Assembly: GCA_963921825.1 (NCBI GenBank)
Contig: OY997596.1
Coordinates: 32,727,932-32,791,931, forward strand
Length of the DNA: 64,000 bases
Direction of reading: 5' to 3'
Source of the DNA: Erodium maritimum
Lineage: Eukaryota > Streptophyta > Magnoliopsida > Geraniales > Geraniaceae
Within the stretch, counting starts at the first letter, position 1, and each line of letters opens with the position of its first letter. A program made the position numbers and the translations under genes. The notes beneath the pieces were generated by a model. The model saw only the letters and a list, made by a program, of their open reading frames with translations. It was not told where the DNA came from and ran no database searches. Shown here one piece after another: positions 11,575 to 22,931 of the stretch.

Positions 11575-11935
11575 AACTCTGAGGTCCAGTTCGTGCTTTC
11601 CAAACCTCTCCTACTTTCAGCCACCATATATTAGTGCATGTGTGAGATTCAGTCCTGGTATCTAATACCCATGAATCTTTGGAAGTAGAGAGATGTAGCT
11701 CTATAGAGTTAATACTGGATGAAGGCACGGTCCCACCGCCCTTCCTTAGATCATCCAGGTTTCCTGATGAAGGCGCAGTCCTACTGCCCTTCTTCAGATC
11801 ATCCAGGTAATTGATGAAGGCGCAGTCCCACTGCCCTTCTTCAGATCAGTCGTGAACTTCCTGTAATCCCGGTTCCAATGACCAGACTATTGGCAGTAGA
11901 AGCAGACATTCTCAGGTATCTCATCTTTCACGCCA
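11510..11935 (-). pseudogene. A2 protease and gag zinc knuckle remnant
   Basis: The minus strand reads LSTSKDSWVLDTRTESHTC. The aspartic protease active site D-T-G has become D-T-R. Upstream, a broken CCHC knuckle is visible (CFYC...GHWN) in the 11860-11935 area. The linker between them contains a 50-bp tandem duplication. Confidence 0.75.
11722..11860. repeat. About 50-bp tandem repeat, 3 copies, in the A2 gag-protease linker
   Basis: The unit is GATGAAGGCGCAGTCC then a conserved part ending CTTCAGATCATCCAGGT. It encodes a repeated DLKKG-type segment on the minus strand. Confidence 0.8.
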
Positions 11936-11983
11936 AGTGTGCATGGGCCCCGCCCTTGCCACTTCCTATTCCCTTGTTGACCA

Positions 11984-12217
11984 TCAGAATATCCTTGGAT
12001 CCCAGATCCCCGATATATTCTTCTCAGCAGTTAATGACACTTCATGTAACTCTGACATGGTCTTAGAGACAGCCTTGTCAAGGACATATTCCTTGCGTTC
12101 AGACGTGAGGACTATCCTCAAAATTATGTACCAGTCCAAATAGTTTATCCCATTTATCTTGACCCTGTCAAGAATGGTTTTTAATGACAAACTATTAATG
12201 TTCGCTGAATTTGCCAT
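11984..12217 (-). pseudogene. A2 gag N-terminus
   Basis: A 77-codon reading starts MANSANINSLSLKTILDRVK, then NGINYLDWYIILRIVLTSE. This is the standard start of a copia capsid protein. It stops early and jumps toward the zinc-knuckle region, so most of gag is deleted. The same N-terminus occurs at 17583 in A1, which supports this start. Confidence 0.85.
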
Positions 12218-13740
12218 TTGATCTACAACAGATAAAATTCAATCAGTACACTGAATAAATTTTAAGAAGGTCAAGCTTAAACACAATTAATCGATTCTAG
12301 ACCTTTAGAATCTGAAACCAAGATCCTTGATTTACTCGATTAAGCTGAGCTAATGCTCACCACTTAATCGAGCTATGTAGGTAGGACTCCATCCAATCAC
12401 ATCCAATGTGACTCTAGGCTAGGGTATGTACTTATGTACACGGCTTACCCTATCTGTTACCCTAGCTCAACCTCAGGCTGAGAATCGTAGTCGGGTCCAC
12501 AAATTTTCAACTATGGCCCGTCACTATGCACGTGCTCCGCTAATGCGCACGACACCCACATATGTCGTCCAAACCTACTACCCCGCTTTCCCATGGATGC
12601 TCCGCTAATGCGCACGACACCCATAGGACGGGGAGGTAGTAAGGTGTTGATAATTGGGAGGTATCGGACATGACCCGTTTTTACTTGTCCGGTTGTTTTT
12701 AAAACTTTGACACATCCTAGATGCGATGAGCACATCAACTACATTCCAAATGCAATGATGCCTCAAATTACATCCAATGTAATTCTTCCTTCGAACCCGT
12801 CAACTACATCCAATGTAATGACGATTCTAAGGGCTCACACACAAGGATTAAAATTCCAATTTTATCTTTGCATGTGAGGTGATATGCTCGGTAAATAAAG
12901 TTAAGCATGCAATTCTAAAACACATAGAATTAATCATGCATAAACTAAACCAAGCATAAAGCGATAACTGTGAACATAACTCCCACTAGCTTCTTGAGCT
13001 CTACCGACTCCAAGCCGATGCCAACACCCGAAAAGCCACCAAATGACCTTTTCGCCCTTTCTTCGTCTTGAGTAAAATATTACAATTTAATACACGACTC
13101 GCAGGTCGGGAATAAATAAATATTACAAACAAGTGGTTTGACGACCACACCTTGAAAGAATAATTACACGCTAACTCTAACGGCTCGCAGGCCATGAAAA
13201 GCGATAAATAATTAAATCGAACTCGGGGCTATTATGTACACCATGCCAACATCACATCACACATCGTGTTATCAAACAAGCATGTTATCAAACATCATAT
13301 GATTTTCCAGTTTTAATTAATAGCCAAGTTTCGAAATTTTTTGATACTCGGTTTATCGAAACCGTTCAAAATTGAAACTTTTGAACATTTGATTTTGGAG
13401 TTCGTCAAGACGGTTCCAGACTCGTCATGACTAAAAAAACGGTTTAGCTCGGCATATTGACCATCCAATGGTCATGCTTGGCCTAACTCCGTCCAACGGA
13501 GCCCCGTTCGGTCCCGGTTTCGGCTCCCCGAGAGTCCCGCTCCCGAGACCCGAAAAATCAAATTTTTTTCAAAAATTCCAGATTTGATAAACTTTTCAAA
13601 AATTCATTTTACATGCATTAAATCCATAAAAAAGAATTTAAAACATGTTATCAAACAATTTAGCAAAACAACATGCCAAAAACGAAACTTTCATGCAAAA
13701 CCGAAACTTTGAACACCGTCTTGTGAATCCCGAAGGTAGC
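12218..13740 (-). other. A2 untranslated leader
   Basis: About 1.5 kb between the primer site and the gag start. It has no credible gene. Parts of it are repeated in the A1 leader on the opposite strand (16664-17582), including the SRPxSRVLNCNI-type chance reading. Confidence 0.75.
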
Positions 13741-13756
13741 ACGGCGCTGATACCAC
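13741..13756 (-). promoter_or_regulatory. A2 primer-binding site (initiator Met tRNA type)
   Basis: Just inside the 5' LTR the minus strand reads GTGGTATCAGCGCC. This matches the TGGTATCAGAGC complement of initiator Met tRNA with one change. Confidence 0.85.
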
Positions 13757-15443
13757 TGTTGGGTCTCGAGGTAGGGTTGGAGATGAACCAACTCGCAGCG
13801 GAAAATAAATGAAAACCAAGAGACGATTAAAACATGAAACAACTAACAAAGAATGGATTCACAAGAGAAAAATTCAGCACTATTTCTTACCAAAACAAGA
13901 ACACCGGTTAATGAATGATTGGCTTGAGTCTCCAAGACGCCTACGTATCCACATGGGAATCAAAGCCACGTAGTTCTTCTCTTTGAGGACTCAAGAACAC
14001 AAAAATGGAGGTGGAAACTAGCCAAACCCGAAATGGCCATGGAAGAGGGAGAGAAAATGTGTTTCCTATTCTTGTCTTGTGTTTGTTATGTTGAAAAAAG
14101 ATGACTTAAACATAACAAAACCCATACTTGTCCAACTAAAGGCATGGGACAAGTATGGTGTCAAGTAAGGTGTAAATAGGACAAAGTATGGCAAGGCAAG
14201 ATTGGGTTAGGTGGTGAATCACCAACACCTTAATCCTTGTCTTGCTTACTTACTACTAATTAATCAAGACTTGATTAATTAGTTCCATGGGCCTTGGTTG
14301 CATGGGCCTTTCATGGGCCTCTTGGAACATGGCCCGTGGCCATTTCCAACGAGGTCCCGTGATTCGCTCATCACCTCCAAGCCTTCCATACCGGAAATGT
14401 CCAACATTATCCGACGCGATCAATCCCAAGACTCCAAGCCTTGTCTCGATCCGTAAAGTCCTATTCACTTACGGGCACATGACCCAAAACCCAGTTTTGG
14501 TCATGTCCCGAGACAACTCCCTTTTGGCCATTCTCCATAAATGTGTCAATGAGTTTCATCCTCCGGTGTGACCCTTAGGTTTATGCATGTCAATAGATCA
14601 ACGTAAAATTCCATTTTACTTGATCGTATTTAAGTGACAACTAACGAGACTTTAGTATTGCCTGACACTGCATAACGAATCGACCCTGTCGATTCTAACC
14701 TTTCCGTCATCCCTGTCATTATCCTTTTATCTCCGATATCCTGATTGAGATAAGGCATAGAGTCGTCATCCTTATTATTCTCAATCACTGTTCCTTGATA
14801 TGTGAGATGACTGAAGATATGATACCCAGTATCATGTGCATGGCCATGCTATTCTTTAAGTCACTCTCGATCAAGCGGCCGAGAACCGATATCTTTCCCA
14901 TACCTCAGTATGAGGGATAAATCCCTTAGCCGCCTTTCGTGTCACTCATGTAGCCCGTCCCCAAGCCAATCCTGGCCGTTATGGAAGCCCTGTTACGGAC
15001 AACGTTAGGCTCAGGTCAAACTCAGTTGTTGACTACATAGCGATCACAAAGACTCCTTGGTCTAAGGATACATGACAAGCTACGACACTGAATCTGTTCA
15101 TGACTTAATCTATGGCACATATTCAGGGCGGGTTGTCCAATATCATGTCCCACATGATATCTATGATCAGACTCGGTAATCCCATTCCAATGACTAACAG
15201 AACGTAAGCGATAAAGAGCCATCTTTCATACTAGTCGCTTCTAGTTAAGCTTTGTTGACTAGGGACCCATCGAGTGTGATCTATCTCGATCTATGGTTCT
15301 ATTCGCATGGTGGGCATAGATCAGAGCACACATCGATATATTACTCCAACATATAAGTAATATAAAGCCGCTTTAACTTTATTGCTAACGATGATATATA
15401 CATTTGGACATTTAGGATTGAACTACGGGCACTAAGACTAACA
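13757..15443 (-). repeat. A2 5' LTR (right copy)
   Basis: 1687 bp, TGTTGGGTCTCG...ACTAAGACTAACA as read on the plus strand. It is followed directly by the duplication CGAGT at 15444-15448. Confidence 0.92.
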
Positions 15444-15873
15444 CGAGTGACATCTAACTCCACCCGATTCCACAGGTACTCCTCCCATCCCCGGAGAAGG
15501 GTCTGGTTTTTTGTTGTACGTCTCTTTTGGTGCTCGACCTCCCTCCCCAACTTTCAGAGGATGAACGCCTTCAACTCTGCCGTCCTTGCCTCCACCGGTA
15601 TATCGTATGCCCTGCTGGATATCTGGATGGATAGGAAGCACATGCTCTCCGATAGCGCTCTCGGAGGTAGCAGTGTAAGGAGAAGGACCGTGTTGTAGAA
15701 AGCCCATGGTTCACGAGCTAGGATCCCTTCCATGGCTGACCTGAACGGGAAGTAGAACGCAACGATTTTGTCGGTCAACGGTTGAACCTTGAGGTCCTTT
15801 ACGTTCCATGCGTTCGCCACGCCAACACCGTGCAGTGGGTTCTGGGTTTTACCCTTTTGTCAACATACACCCT
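15444..15873 (-). pseudogene. DUF4283 core of the split retroposon ORF
   Basis: The minus strand reads VANAWNVKDLKVQPLTDKIV, AFYFPFRSAMEGILAREPWAF then NTVLLL. This is the DUF4283 pattern (A-W, then a F.F....E...[IL]...PW.F..), thought to be a nucleic-acid-binding fold. It ends with the WEEYLWNRVELDVTR strand right at the A2 insertion site. At least two frameshifts separate these parts. Upstream it joins the N-terminal piece at 33161 across A1, and downstream the zinc knuckle at 7014 across A2. Confidence 0.8.
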
Positions 15874-15876
15874 GAG

Positions 15877-16663
15877 TGTTAGTCTTAGTGCCCGTAGTTC
15901 AATCTTAAATGTCTAAATGTATATATCATCGTTAGCAATAAAATTAAAGCAGCTTTATATTACTTATGTGTTGGAGTAATATATCGATATGTGCTCTGGT
16001 CTATGCCCACAATGTGAATAGAACTATAGATCGAGATAGATCACACTCGATGGGTTCTTAGTCAACAAAGCTTCACTAGAAGCGACTAGTATAAAAGATG
16101 GCTCTTTATGACTTACGTTCTGTTAGTCATTGGAATAGGATTTCAAAGTCTGGTCATAGATATCATATGGGACATGATACTGGATGACCCGACATGAGTA
16201 TGTGCCATAGATCATGAACATATTCATTGTCGTAGCTTGTCATGTATCCTTAGATTAAGGAGTCTTTCTGATCGCTATGCAGTAAAAAACCGAGTTTTAC
16301 CTGAACCTAACGTTGTCCGTAACAGGGCTTCCATAACGGCCGGGATTGGCTTGGGAACGGGCTGCATGCGTGACACGAAAGACTGCTAAGGGATTTATCC
16401 CTCATACTGAGATATGGGAAAGATATCGGTTATCGGTCGCTTGATCGAGAGTGACTGAAAGAATAGCATGGTCATGCACATGATAATGAGTATATTATAT
16501 TCAGTCATCTCACATATCAAAGAACAAGTATTGATAATAATAAGGATGACGACTCTATGCCTTTTCTCAATCAGAATATTGGTGATAAAAGGATAATGAC
16601 TGGGATGATAGAAAGGTTAGATACGAGAGGGTCGATTCGTTATGCATTGTCAGGCAATAATAA
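15877..16663 (+). repeat. A1 5' LTR, 3' half deleted
   Basis: It aligns with the reverse complement of the A2 LTR from its first base to about GTCAGGCAATA. There it jumps straight into leader sequence, losing about 900 bp of LTR and the primer site. Confidence 0.85.
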
Positions 16664-17750
16664 TAAGGATGACCACTTATTTGTAATATTTATTAATTCC
16701 CGACCCGTGAGTCGTGTTTTAAATTGTAATATTTTTCTCAAGACGAAGAAAGGGAAAAAAGGTCTTTTGGTGGCTTCTCGGATATAGACATCGGCTTGGA
16801 GTTGATGGACCTCTTGAAGCTAGCGGGAGTTAGTTTAGGGGGGATATTATGTTCACATTTATCGCTTTATGCTTGGTTTAGTTTTTGCATGATTAATTCT
16901 ACGTGTTTTAGAATTGCACACCTCACATGCAAAGATACAACTAGAATTTTAATCCTTGTTTGTGAGCCCTTAGAACCGTCATTACATTGAATGTAGTTGA
17001 CGGGGTCGAAGGAAGAATTACATTGGATGTAATTGGAGGCATCATTACATTTGGAATTTAGTTGATGTGCTCATCGCATCTAGGATGTGCCAAAAGTTTT
17101 AAACACAAACAGACAAGTAAAAACGGGTCATATCTGATACCTCTCAATTATCAACACCTTACTACCTCCCCGTCCTATGGGTGTCGTGCACCTTAGCGGA
17201 GCATCCATGGGAAGGCGGGGTAGTAGGTTTTGACGACATATGTGGGTGTCGTGTGCCTTAGCGGAGCACCTACATAGTGGCGGGTCATAGTTTAAAATTG
17301 GTGGACCCGGCTACGATTCTCAACTAGGGTTGAGCTAGGGTATTAGATAGGGTAAGCCGTGTACTTAAGTACATACCCTAGCCAAGAGTCACATTGGATG
17401 TGATTGGACGGGGTTCTACCTATATAGCTCGATTGAGTGGTGAGTATTCGTTCAGCTTGATCGAGCGAATCAAGGATCTTGGTTTTAGATTCTAAAGGTA
17501 TAGAATCGATTGTTGGTGTTTAAGCTTGATCTTCATAAAATTTATTCAGTTTACTGATTGAATTTTATCTGTTGTAAATCAAATGAAAAATTCAGCGAAC
17601 ATTAATAGTTTGTCATTAAAAACCATTCTTGATAGGGTCAAGCTAAATGGGACAAACTATATAAACTGGTACCGAATTTTGAGGATAGTCCTCAAGTCTG
17701 AACTCAAAGAATATGTCCTTGACAAGGCTATCCCTCATGTCCAAAAAATG
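16664..17750 (+). pseudogene. A1 leader and gag N-terminal fragment
   Basis: The leader (16664-17582) mirrors the A2 leader. At 17583 the reading begins MKNSANINSLSLKTILDRVK and continues NGTNYINWYRILRIVL...VLDKAI. This is the same gag start as A2, and somewhat closer to consensus (NWYR). It is cut off after about 56 codons, where unrelated LTR sequence begins. Confidence 0.8.
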
Positions 17751-17759
17751 AAGAGGCAT

Positions 17760-18380
17760 CTCGAACTATGTTGAGTTCATCATAAACTATCACTACTTGT
17801 GGTAGTTGGTAGCGAGAGTGACATGCATTCGTTGTCGTTATCTCTCGTTCGAGGATTGATCGAGCTTTGCTCAATATCATAGAACTACACCCTATTTTAT
17901 TTCTTTCCGATGATTGGTGGTTCGCATATCGGTCCGGGCAATGGTCTTGTGCCCTCTCCCCGTGACTAGTATGTGGTTGATTTAATGATAACACATACAT
18001 AGGAACTTAAGTTTTCTAAGACAATAAGGAAAGCATTATTTTATTTCATCATAGTTGACCAAACCATGCGTTAATTGGAATTCATATTTACTTGTACCCG
18101 TGACCGGCTCCTTGTGTGAATCAAATGTTATGTCTCTTAGGTGGTAGCATGTATATAGATTTTACTGCTTTATAAACTTGAACAATAACTTTTACATTTT
18201 TGCTCTTTATTTTCCCTTTCGGGGATGTGGAAGTGATAGCCCACGTCCCCAGGTTTTAGCAAAATACTACTGATACCTCTACTCCCTGTGGGATCGACCG
18301 GTACTTATCCGTCAAATATATTGCTTGATGATCGTGTCCTGATGCACGTAAAAAGAGGGTTTTGACGCATAGTCATCCCC
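17760..18380 (+). mobile_element. Fragment of the 2.4-kb LTR family inside A1
   Basis: It matches the 3' quarter of the LTRs at 53890-56334 and 56837 onward (for example ACTTGTGGTAGTTGGTAGCG, and the block ending in TTTCGGGGATGTGGAAGTG), ending ...CATAGTCATCCCCA. It replaces the region between gag and RT. No duplication is found, so it probably arrived by insertion followed by deletion. Confidence 0.7.
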
Positions 18381-18385
18381 ATTCA

Positions 18386-18968
18386 TGGATTGAAACGAAC
18401 TTCTCGGAGATGGATCCTTCGTTTTATGAAGGTGTAATTGGAATTGGCTTAATCAAGAACAAGGATGAATCTTGCGTTTATAAGAAGGCTAGTGGGAGCA
18501 AGATTACCTTTATGGTGCTTATTGAGAATGACATCCCAACCTTGCACGAGACTAAAGCTTGGCTGAGGAAGTGTTTTTAAATAAAGGACTTAGGCGATGT
18601 TGCTTATATCTTAGGGATTAAGATATGTAGAGAGCTCACCAAGACGGTCTTGGATTTAAGTTAGGGAACCTATGTGAACACGGCATTTAGTAGAATTCAA
18701 TGCTCGATTCAAAGAAAGGACTCTTACGCCCTAGTCATGGCATTTATCTCAGCAAGACTCAGTGTCCTAAGGCACTGGTTGAGCTGAAAAGGATGATGTG
18801 AATCCCATGCGCCTAGGGGCAGGATCGATCATATATTCCATGACATGTTGTACCAATAGACATCAGTCTAACCCGGGAAAAAGATGATGTTGAACTAGTC
18901 ATCGAAGGATGAGAAGACGCTAGTTTTCCAAGAGAAATCCAGATGACTTTAGAAGTCATTCAGGATAT
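18386..18968 (+). pseudogene. A1 reverse-transcriptase fragment
   Basis: It reads IGLIKNKDESCVYKKASG, then FMVLIENDIPTLHETKAWL, then KDLGDVAYILGIKIC in the same frame after a stop, followed by degraded text. It ends at GGATATG, where gypsy LTR sequence begins with a short ATG(AG) microhomology. Confidence 0.85.
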
Positions 18969-19950
18969 GAGTGCCCGTGGAGTGCTGAACTTGTGTTGTT
19001 GCTGTTGTTGAACTTTGTTTGTGGTTGTGATTGTGATTGTGGTTACCCGAGGTTGGGGGCCCGCTTCATGAAACGGGGGTCCATGAGCACACGCGTCTGC
19101 ATGTTTAGACGGGGTAGGGGGCCCGCCTGTCAAGAAAGGGGTCCTGGCCGCGCGTGTGTGGTTTGGGGTTGTGAGCATTCTTTGGTTGGGTTACGAGTTA
19201 GAGTCTCGGTAAGTTGCGAGCATTCTTTGGCTGGCCTGACCGAGTTAGAGTGTCGGGAGGTTGCGAGCGTTCTTTGGCTGGCCTGACCGAGTTAGAGTCT
19301 CGAGAAGTTGCGAGCGTTCTTTGGCTGGCCTGACCGAGTTAGAGTCTCGGGAGGTTGCGAGCGTTCTTTGGCACTGAGCAGCTGGCAGGAATGCGATCCT
19401 TTGCGATCTTGTTTGGTGTTCGATCCGTTGTGATCTTGGTTGGTGTCACAAGGTGTTTCTGTTGAGTCCTTGGGAGAGGTCGTGATCGTTGTGTTGGGTC
19501 TACATTACGAGTCCGAGTGTTGAGTCTGTTGAGGAAAGTAACATGTGGTGTGTCAATTGAGTTATTTGAGTTTGGGGATGGTATTCCCAGAGTTGGGTTT
19601 GGTTTTGGGTGTTACCAGCATTGTCTGTTAATTATGCCGTAGTCAGTCTGTTATCCGTGGTGGTGAGCGAACGCTCACCCCTAGCTGCTTTTCCTACAGG
19701 TACCGGTCGCAGGTTGGACAAGGTGAGCTTCCGAAGCTTGAAGAGCTGGGAGCGGGATTCTGGGTTTATTTGAGTCTATCGACGGATACCATACTTTTTT
19801 CCACTTGTTGGGACGTGTTTTAAGTTGTAAATATTATTTTTTTTGAACAAATGATGATTTTAAAGTGATTTAATGTAAAAGGTTTCAAAATGTTTTATTG
19901 TTTTAAAAGTTCACGTCCTGAATTCGGTTTACTGAAATTGGGGCGTGACA
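18969..19950 (+). repeat. G1 5' LTR, distal part
   Basis: It ends TTGGGGCGTGACA followed by the primer site. It carries the conserved palindrome (19662-19679) and the acceptor-like CTGCTTTTCCTACAG ending at 19699. Confidence 0.88.
19186..19373. repeat. 47-bp tandem repeat, about 4 copies
   Basis: The unit is GAGTTAGAGTCTCGGGAGG followed by a part with GCGTTCTTTGGCTGGCC. Related units occur in reverse in the solo LTR at 34560-34690 and 35190-35330. Confidence 0.88.
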
Positions 19951-19953
19951 GCT

Positions 19954-19965
19954 TGGTATCAGAGC
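19954..19965 (+). promoter_or_regulatory. G1 primer-binding site
   Basis: TGGTATCAGAGC, the exact initiator-Met-tRNA type site, starts three bases after the LTR end. Confidence 0.9.
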
Positions 19966-21429
19966 TCGAGGTTTCACACCTCGGACTATACGTCAATTAG
20001 GTGGGGAGAGTCGAGTCATTAAAGTCCCGTCGTGCGTTGGGTACGCAGGTCGGAACCGTGTGTAGACCCGTTGTGTTGTGAGTCCTTTTTGTGTTTGTGC
20101 CTATGTGCAGTACGAGGTTACTGGCATACTGTTTGTGTGTTTCTGCGTGAAACATTTTTAAACTGTTGCGACTCGACTTAGGGGTGCCCCTGTAGTCGAG
20201 CGTGACGGTGTTGATATCAAGTGGGTACAATGTAGTTCGGGGACGCCTGGACCGGGTTGTAACTACCTGATGTCAGGAAATGAGGTTTTTAATGAAGTGG
20301 GGAAAGTTGTAAAATTGGTTGGCCCAGTGGGCGCGTTTTAAAATTTGATTGGCCCGGTAGGCGTGTTTGATTTTGTTTGGCCCTGAGGGCGTGTCTGATT
20401 TTGATTGGCCCTGTGGAAGGGTTTTGATTTTGGTTGGCCCGGTGGGCGTGGTTCGGTGTTGGTTGGTCTGGTGGGCGAGTGTTGTTGTGTTGTGGTTTGG
20501 CCGTGTCGGCTTGTGTTTTGGTTGAGGATTGAATGACTGGTTTTGTCTGTGAGTCGTGGCGCGTGTGTTTGCTAAATTGGTGGTCAAGCGTGTGTGTCGT
20601 TTGAGGCTAATTTTAGGGTTAAAACGGGTTAAGGTCTGAGTTAGAACCGAGTTTGGAAAACAGGTCTGCGCGAGTGTCACAGATCCTGTCACGGATCCGT
20701 GACGGACCAGAGAGTTCTGGAAAATTTTAGGTCTTCGTCACGGCTCCGTGACCCCAACCGTGACGGGGTCTGTCACGGGTCCGTGACCCTTGTCCTTCTC
20801 ACCGTCTTGATTGTGCAGTTTGAGTGTTGGCTTTGCGTGGCGGTGTTCACGGTTGTGTTGGTTGTAGAGGTCGTAAGTTCGGTGTTAAGGGATGAGGTCT
20901 TGGGTTCGAGACTCATCAATAACCTGCGGTAGTGTTACAGCGCCTCGGTGTGAGAGTCTCACCACGGAGAGGGATTAGGGTTGGTGCGCTGCGGCGCCAT
21001 ACGAACTAGGTTTCCCTATGTGAACGGGTGTTCGAGGTTTCCCTCGCGTGAAAGGGTGGGTTGAGGTTTCCTTCACGTGAGTGGGTTATTTGAGGTTTCC
21101 TTATGTGATCGGGTTATTGGGGTATTGTTAGTGTGAGCAATAGTGATTTACTGGATTGAGGACGTGTTTCCCGTGTCGAGGTTTATCTTACATGAGCCAG
21201 TACTTGAGGTGTTGTTAGCGTGAGCAGTGTGACATTTGGCATCAGATTTTGAGGTAGTGGTCTGCCCTGGTTAGATCGGTAAGTCTTTAGCGCTTTACTA
21301 GTATGCCATAATCGAACGGGTGCCCGTGGAGGTGAGCATAACGCTCATCCCCTTTACTACTTTTCCCGCAAGGGACGAGTAGCGAACACTGGTTTGGTTG
21401 CGGAAAGTTATAAGTAAATGCATCGAGGA
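19966..21429 (+). other. G1 gag-less interior with GC-rich repeats
   Basis: Where gag is expected there are three repeat blocks. The first is GGCCCGGTGGGCGTG-type units (about 20310-20480). The second is a TCACGG(A/C)TCCGTGA-type palindromic set (about 20675-20800). The third is GAGGTTTCC(C/T) units (about 21005-21190). No capsid-like protein or zinc knuckle is seen in any frame. The same blocks occur in the same order in G2. Confidence 0.75.
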
Positions 21430-21915
21430 CCGTGTGAGGGTTGCACTAGACCTTACCCGGGTGACTAATGGAGTGGGTGTTCGGTCTCCGATTTGGGCGT
21501 CAGTTTTATTGGATGCCGGGATGTCACACTCGTTTGTTCATCGAGTTGTGCTGAGAGGTAGGGGCTGAGTTTAGAGCCGTTGAGCCCACCCCTGCGTATG
21601 GACACGCCGGTTGGTGGTGGGGTGGTGTTGACTAGGGTCTGTCGTGCCTGCGGAGTTGGAGAAGCGAACCGATACAGCAGGTTCGAGAGAGGGCTCAAGA
21701 GCCCTGATGCTGGATCGAGTCCTCACCCCGAGGATTCGGGTACGTTCGGAGTTGGTAAGCACGACGACGGTAGTGGAGGGAGGTCTTAGAGAGACCGCGA
21801 GGTTCTGTGAGGTTCGGCAGCGACTGAGATTGCGCGTGTGTCCGTGGGAAGGATACTTACGGAATGACAACCTTTAACGTAATCTTGGGAATGGATTGGT
21901 TGGCGAAGTGCCGAG
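21430..21915 (+). pseudogene. G1 aspartic protease remnant
   Basis: It reads VLLDAGMSHSFVHRVV, where active gypsy proteases read DSGATHSF, so the catalytic D-[ST]-G has become D-A-G. The later FNVILGMDWLAKCRA (from about 21871) is the conserved end of the gypsy protease domain. The middle is frame-shifted. Confidence 0.8.
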
Positions 21916-21924
21916 CCAATACCG

Positions 21925-22116
21925 GCTGTTACTGGCGACGAGCGATTTCAGGTGTTCTCGGATCATAGGAGCTTTAAGTACATCTCTTTCCAACGAGACC
22001 TGAATACGCGCCAGCAGCGATGGGTGGGACTACTCGAGGAGTACGACTTTGAGGTACACTATCATCCGGGTAAGGCAAACGTGGTTGCCGACGCCCTGAG
22101 TAGGAAGTCGGTCCCG
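21925..22116 (+). pseudogene. G1 RNase H C-terminal fragment
   Basis: It reads QVFSDHRSFKYISFQRDLN and then EYDFEVHYHPGKANVVADALSRKS. This is the end of the gypsy RNase H/connection region. RT is absent, because an internal deletion fuses the protease end directly to this segment. It then breaks into LTR sequence at about 22117. Confidence 0.88.
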
Positions 22117-22649
22117 AGTGCGATCCTTTGTGATCTTGGTTGGTATCGCATGGTGTTTCTGTTGAGTCCTTGGGAGAGGTCGTGATCGTTGTGTTGGGTC
22201 TACATTACGAGTCCGAGTGTTGACTCTGTTGAGGAAAGTAACAGGTGGTGTGTCAGTTGAGTTATTTGAGTTTGGGGATGATATTCATGGAGTTGGGTTT
22301 TGTTTTGGGTGTTACCGGCATTGTCTGCTAATTATGCCGTAGTCAGTCTGTTATCCGTGGTGGTGAGCGAATGCTCACCCCTAGCTGCTTTTCCTACAGG
22401 TACCGGTCGCAGGTTGGACTAGGTGAGCTTCCAAAGCTTGAAGAGCTGGGAGCGGGATTCTGGGTTTTTTTGAGTCTAGCGACGGATACCATACTTTTGT
22501 CCACTTGTTGGGACGTGTTTTAAGTTGTAAATATTATTTTGTTGAACAAATGATGATTTTAAAGTGATTTAATGTAAAATGTTTCAAAATGTTTTATTGT
22601 TTTAAAAGTTCACGTCCTGAATTCGGTTTACTGAAATTGGGGCGTGACA
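22117..22649 (+). repeat. G1 3' LTR, distal part
   Basis: It matches 19380-19950 closely and ends GGGGCGTGACA. Its palindrome has one change (GGTGAGCGAATGCTCACC). Integrase and the LTR start are deleted. Confidence 0.85.
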
Positions 22650-22931
22650 TGGACGATAGAAAGGTTAGAATCGACAAGGTCGATTCGTTATGCGGTGTCA
22701 GTAAATACTAAAGTCTCGTTAGTTGCCACTTTTGTAGGATCAAGTAAAATGGGATTTTGTGTTGATATACTGACATGCATAAACCTAAGGGTCACACTGG
22801 AGGATGAAACTCATTAACACATTTATGAAGAATGGCCAAAAAGGGAGTTGTCTGGGGACATGACCAAAACTTGGTTTTGGGTCATGTACCCGTAAGTATT
22901 TAGGACATAACGAATCAGCACAAGGCTTGTG
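22650..22931 (+). repeat. A1 3' LTR, first part
   Basis: It is homologous to the A2 LTR (reverse complement) and runs up to ...CAAGGCTTG, where G2 inserted. Confidence 0.85.

Larger units (their letters stand above)
7015..15443 (-). mobile_element. A2: complete Angela-like Ty1/copia retrotransposon with defective coding region
   Basis: The element is 8429 bp with TGTTGG...CTAACA ends and a perfect 5-bp duplication CGAGT (7010-7014 and 15444-15448). LTRs of 1686 and 1687 bp flank a 5056-bp interior. The primer site lies next to the right LTR and the polypurine tract next to the left one, so it reads on the minus strand. Domain order on that strand is gag, zinc knuckle, protease, integrase, RT, RNase H, which is copia order. 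The overall size, LTR length and motifs fit the Angela clade (inference). All coding segments carry stops or frameshifts. It sits inside the DUF4283 ORF. Confidence 0.92.
18969..22649 (+). mobile_element. G1: truncated gag-less gypsy element
   Basis: The order is: the last 980 bp of a 5' LTR, a primer site, a gag-less interior with protease and RNase H scraps, and the last 530 bp of a 3' LTR ending GGGGCGTGACA at 22649. The A1 3' LTR resumes at 22650. The 5' LTR start and the A1 sequence beside it are missing, so one deletion probably removed both. It shares its interior layout with G2. Confidence 0.85.

Noticed and set aside
20273..20692. 139-codon basic ORF in the G1 interior as a possible gag
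   Set aside because: Minus strand relative to pol, composed of repeat translation, no zinc knuckle or capsid motif.
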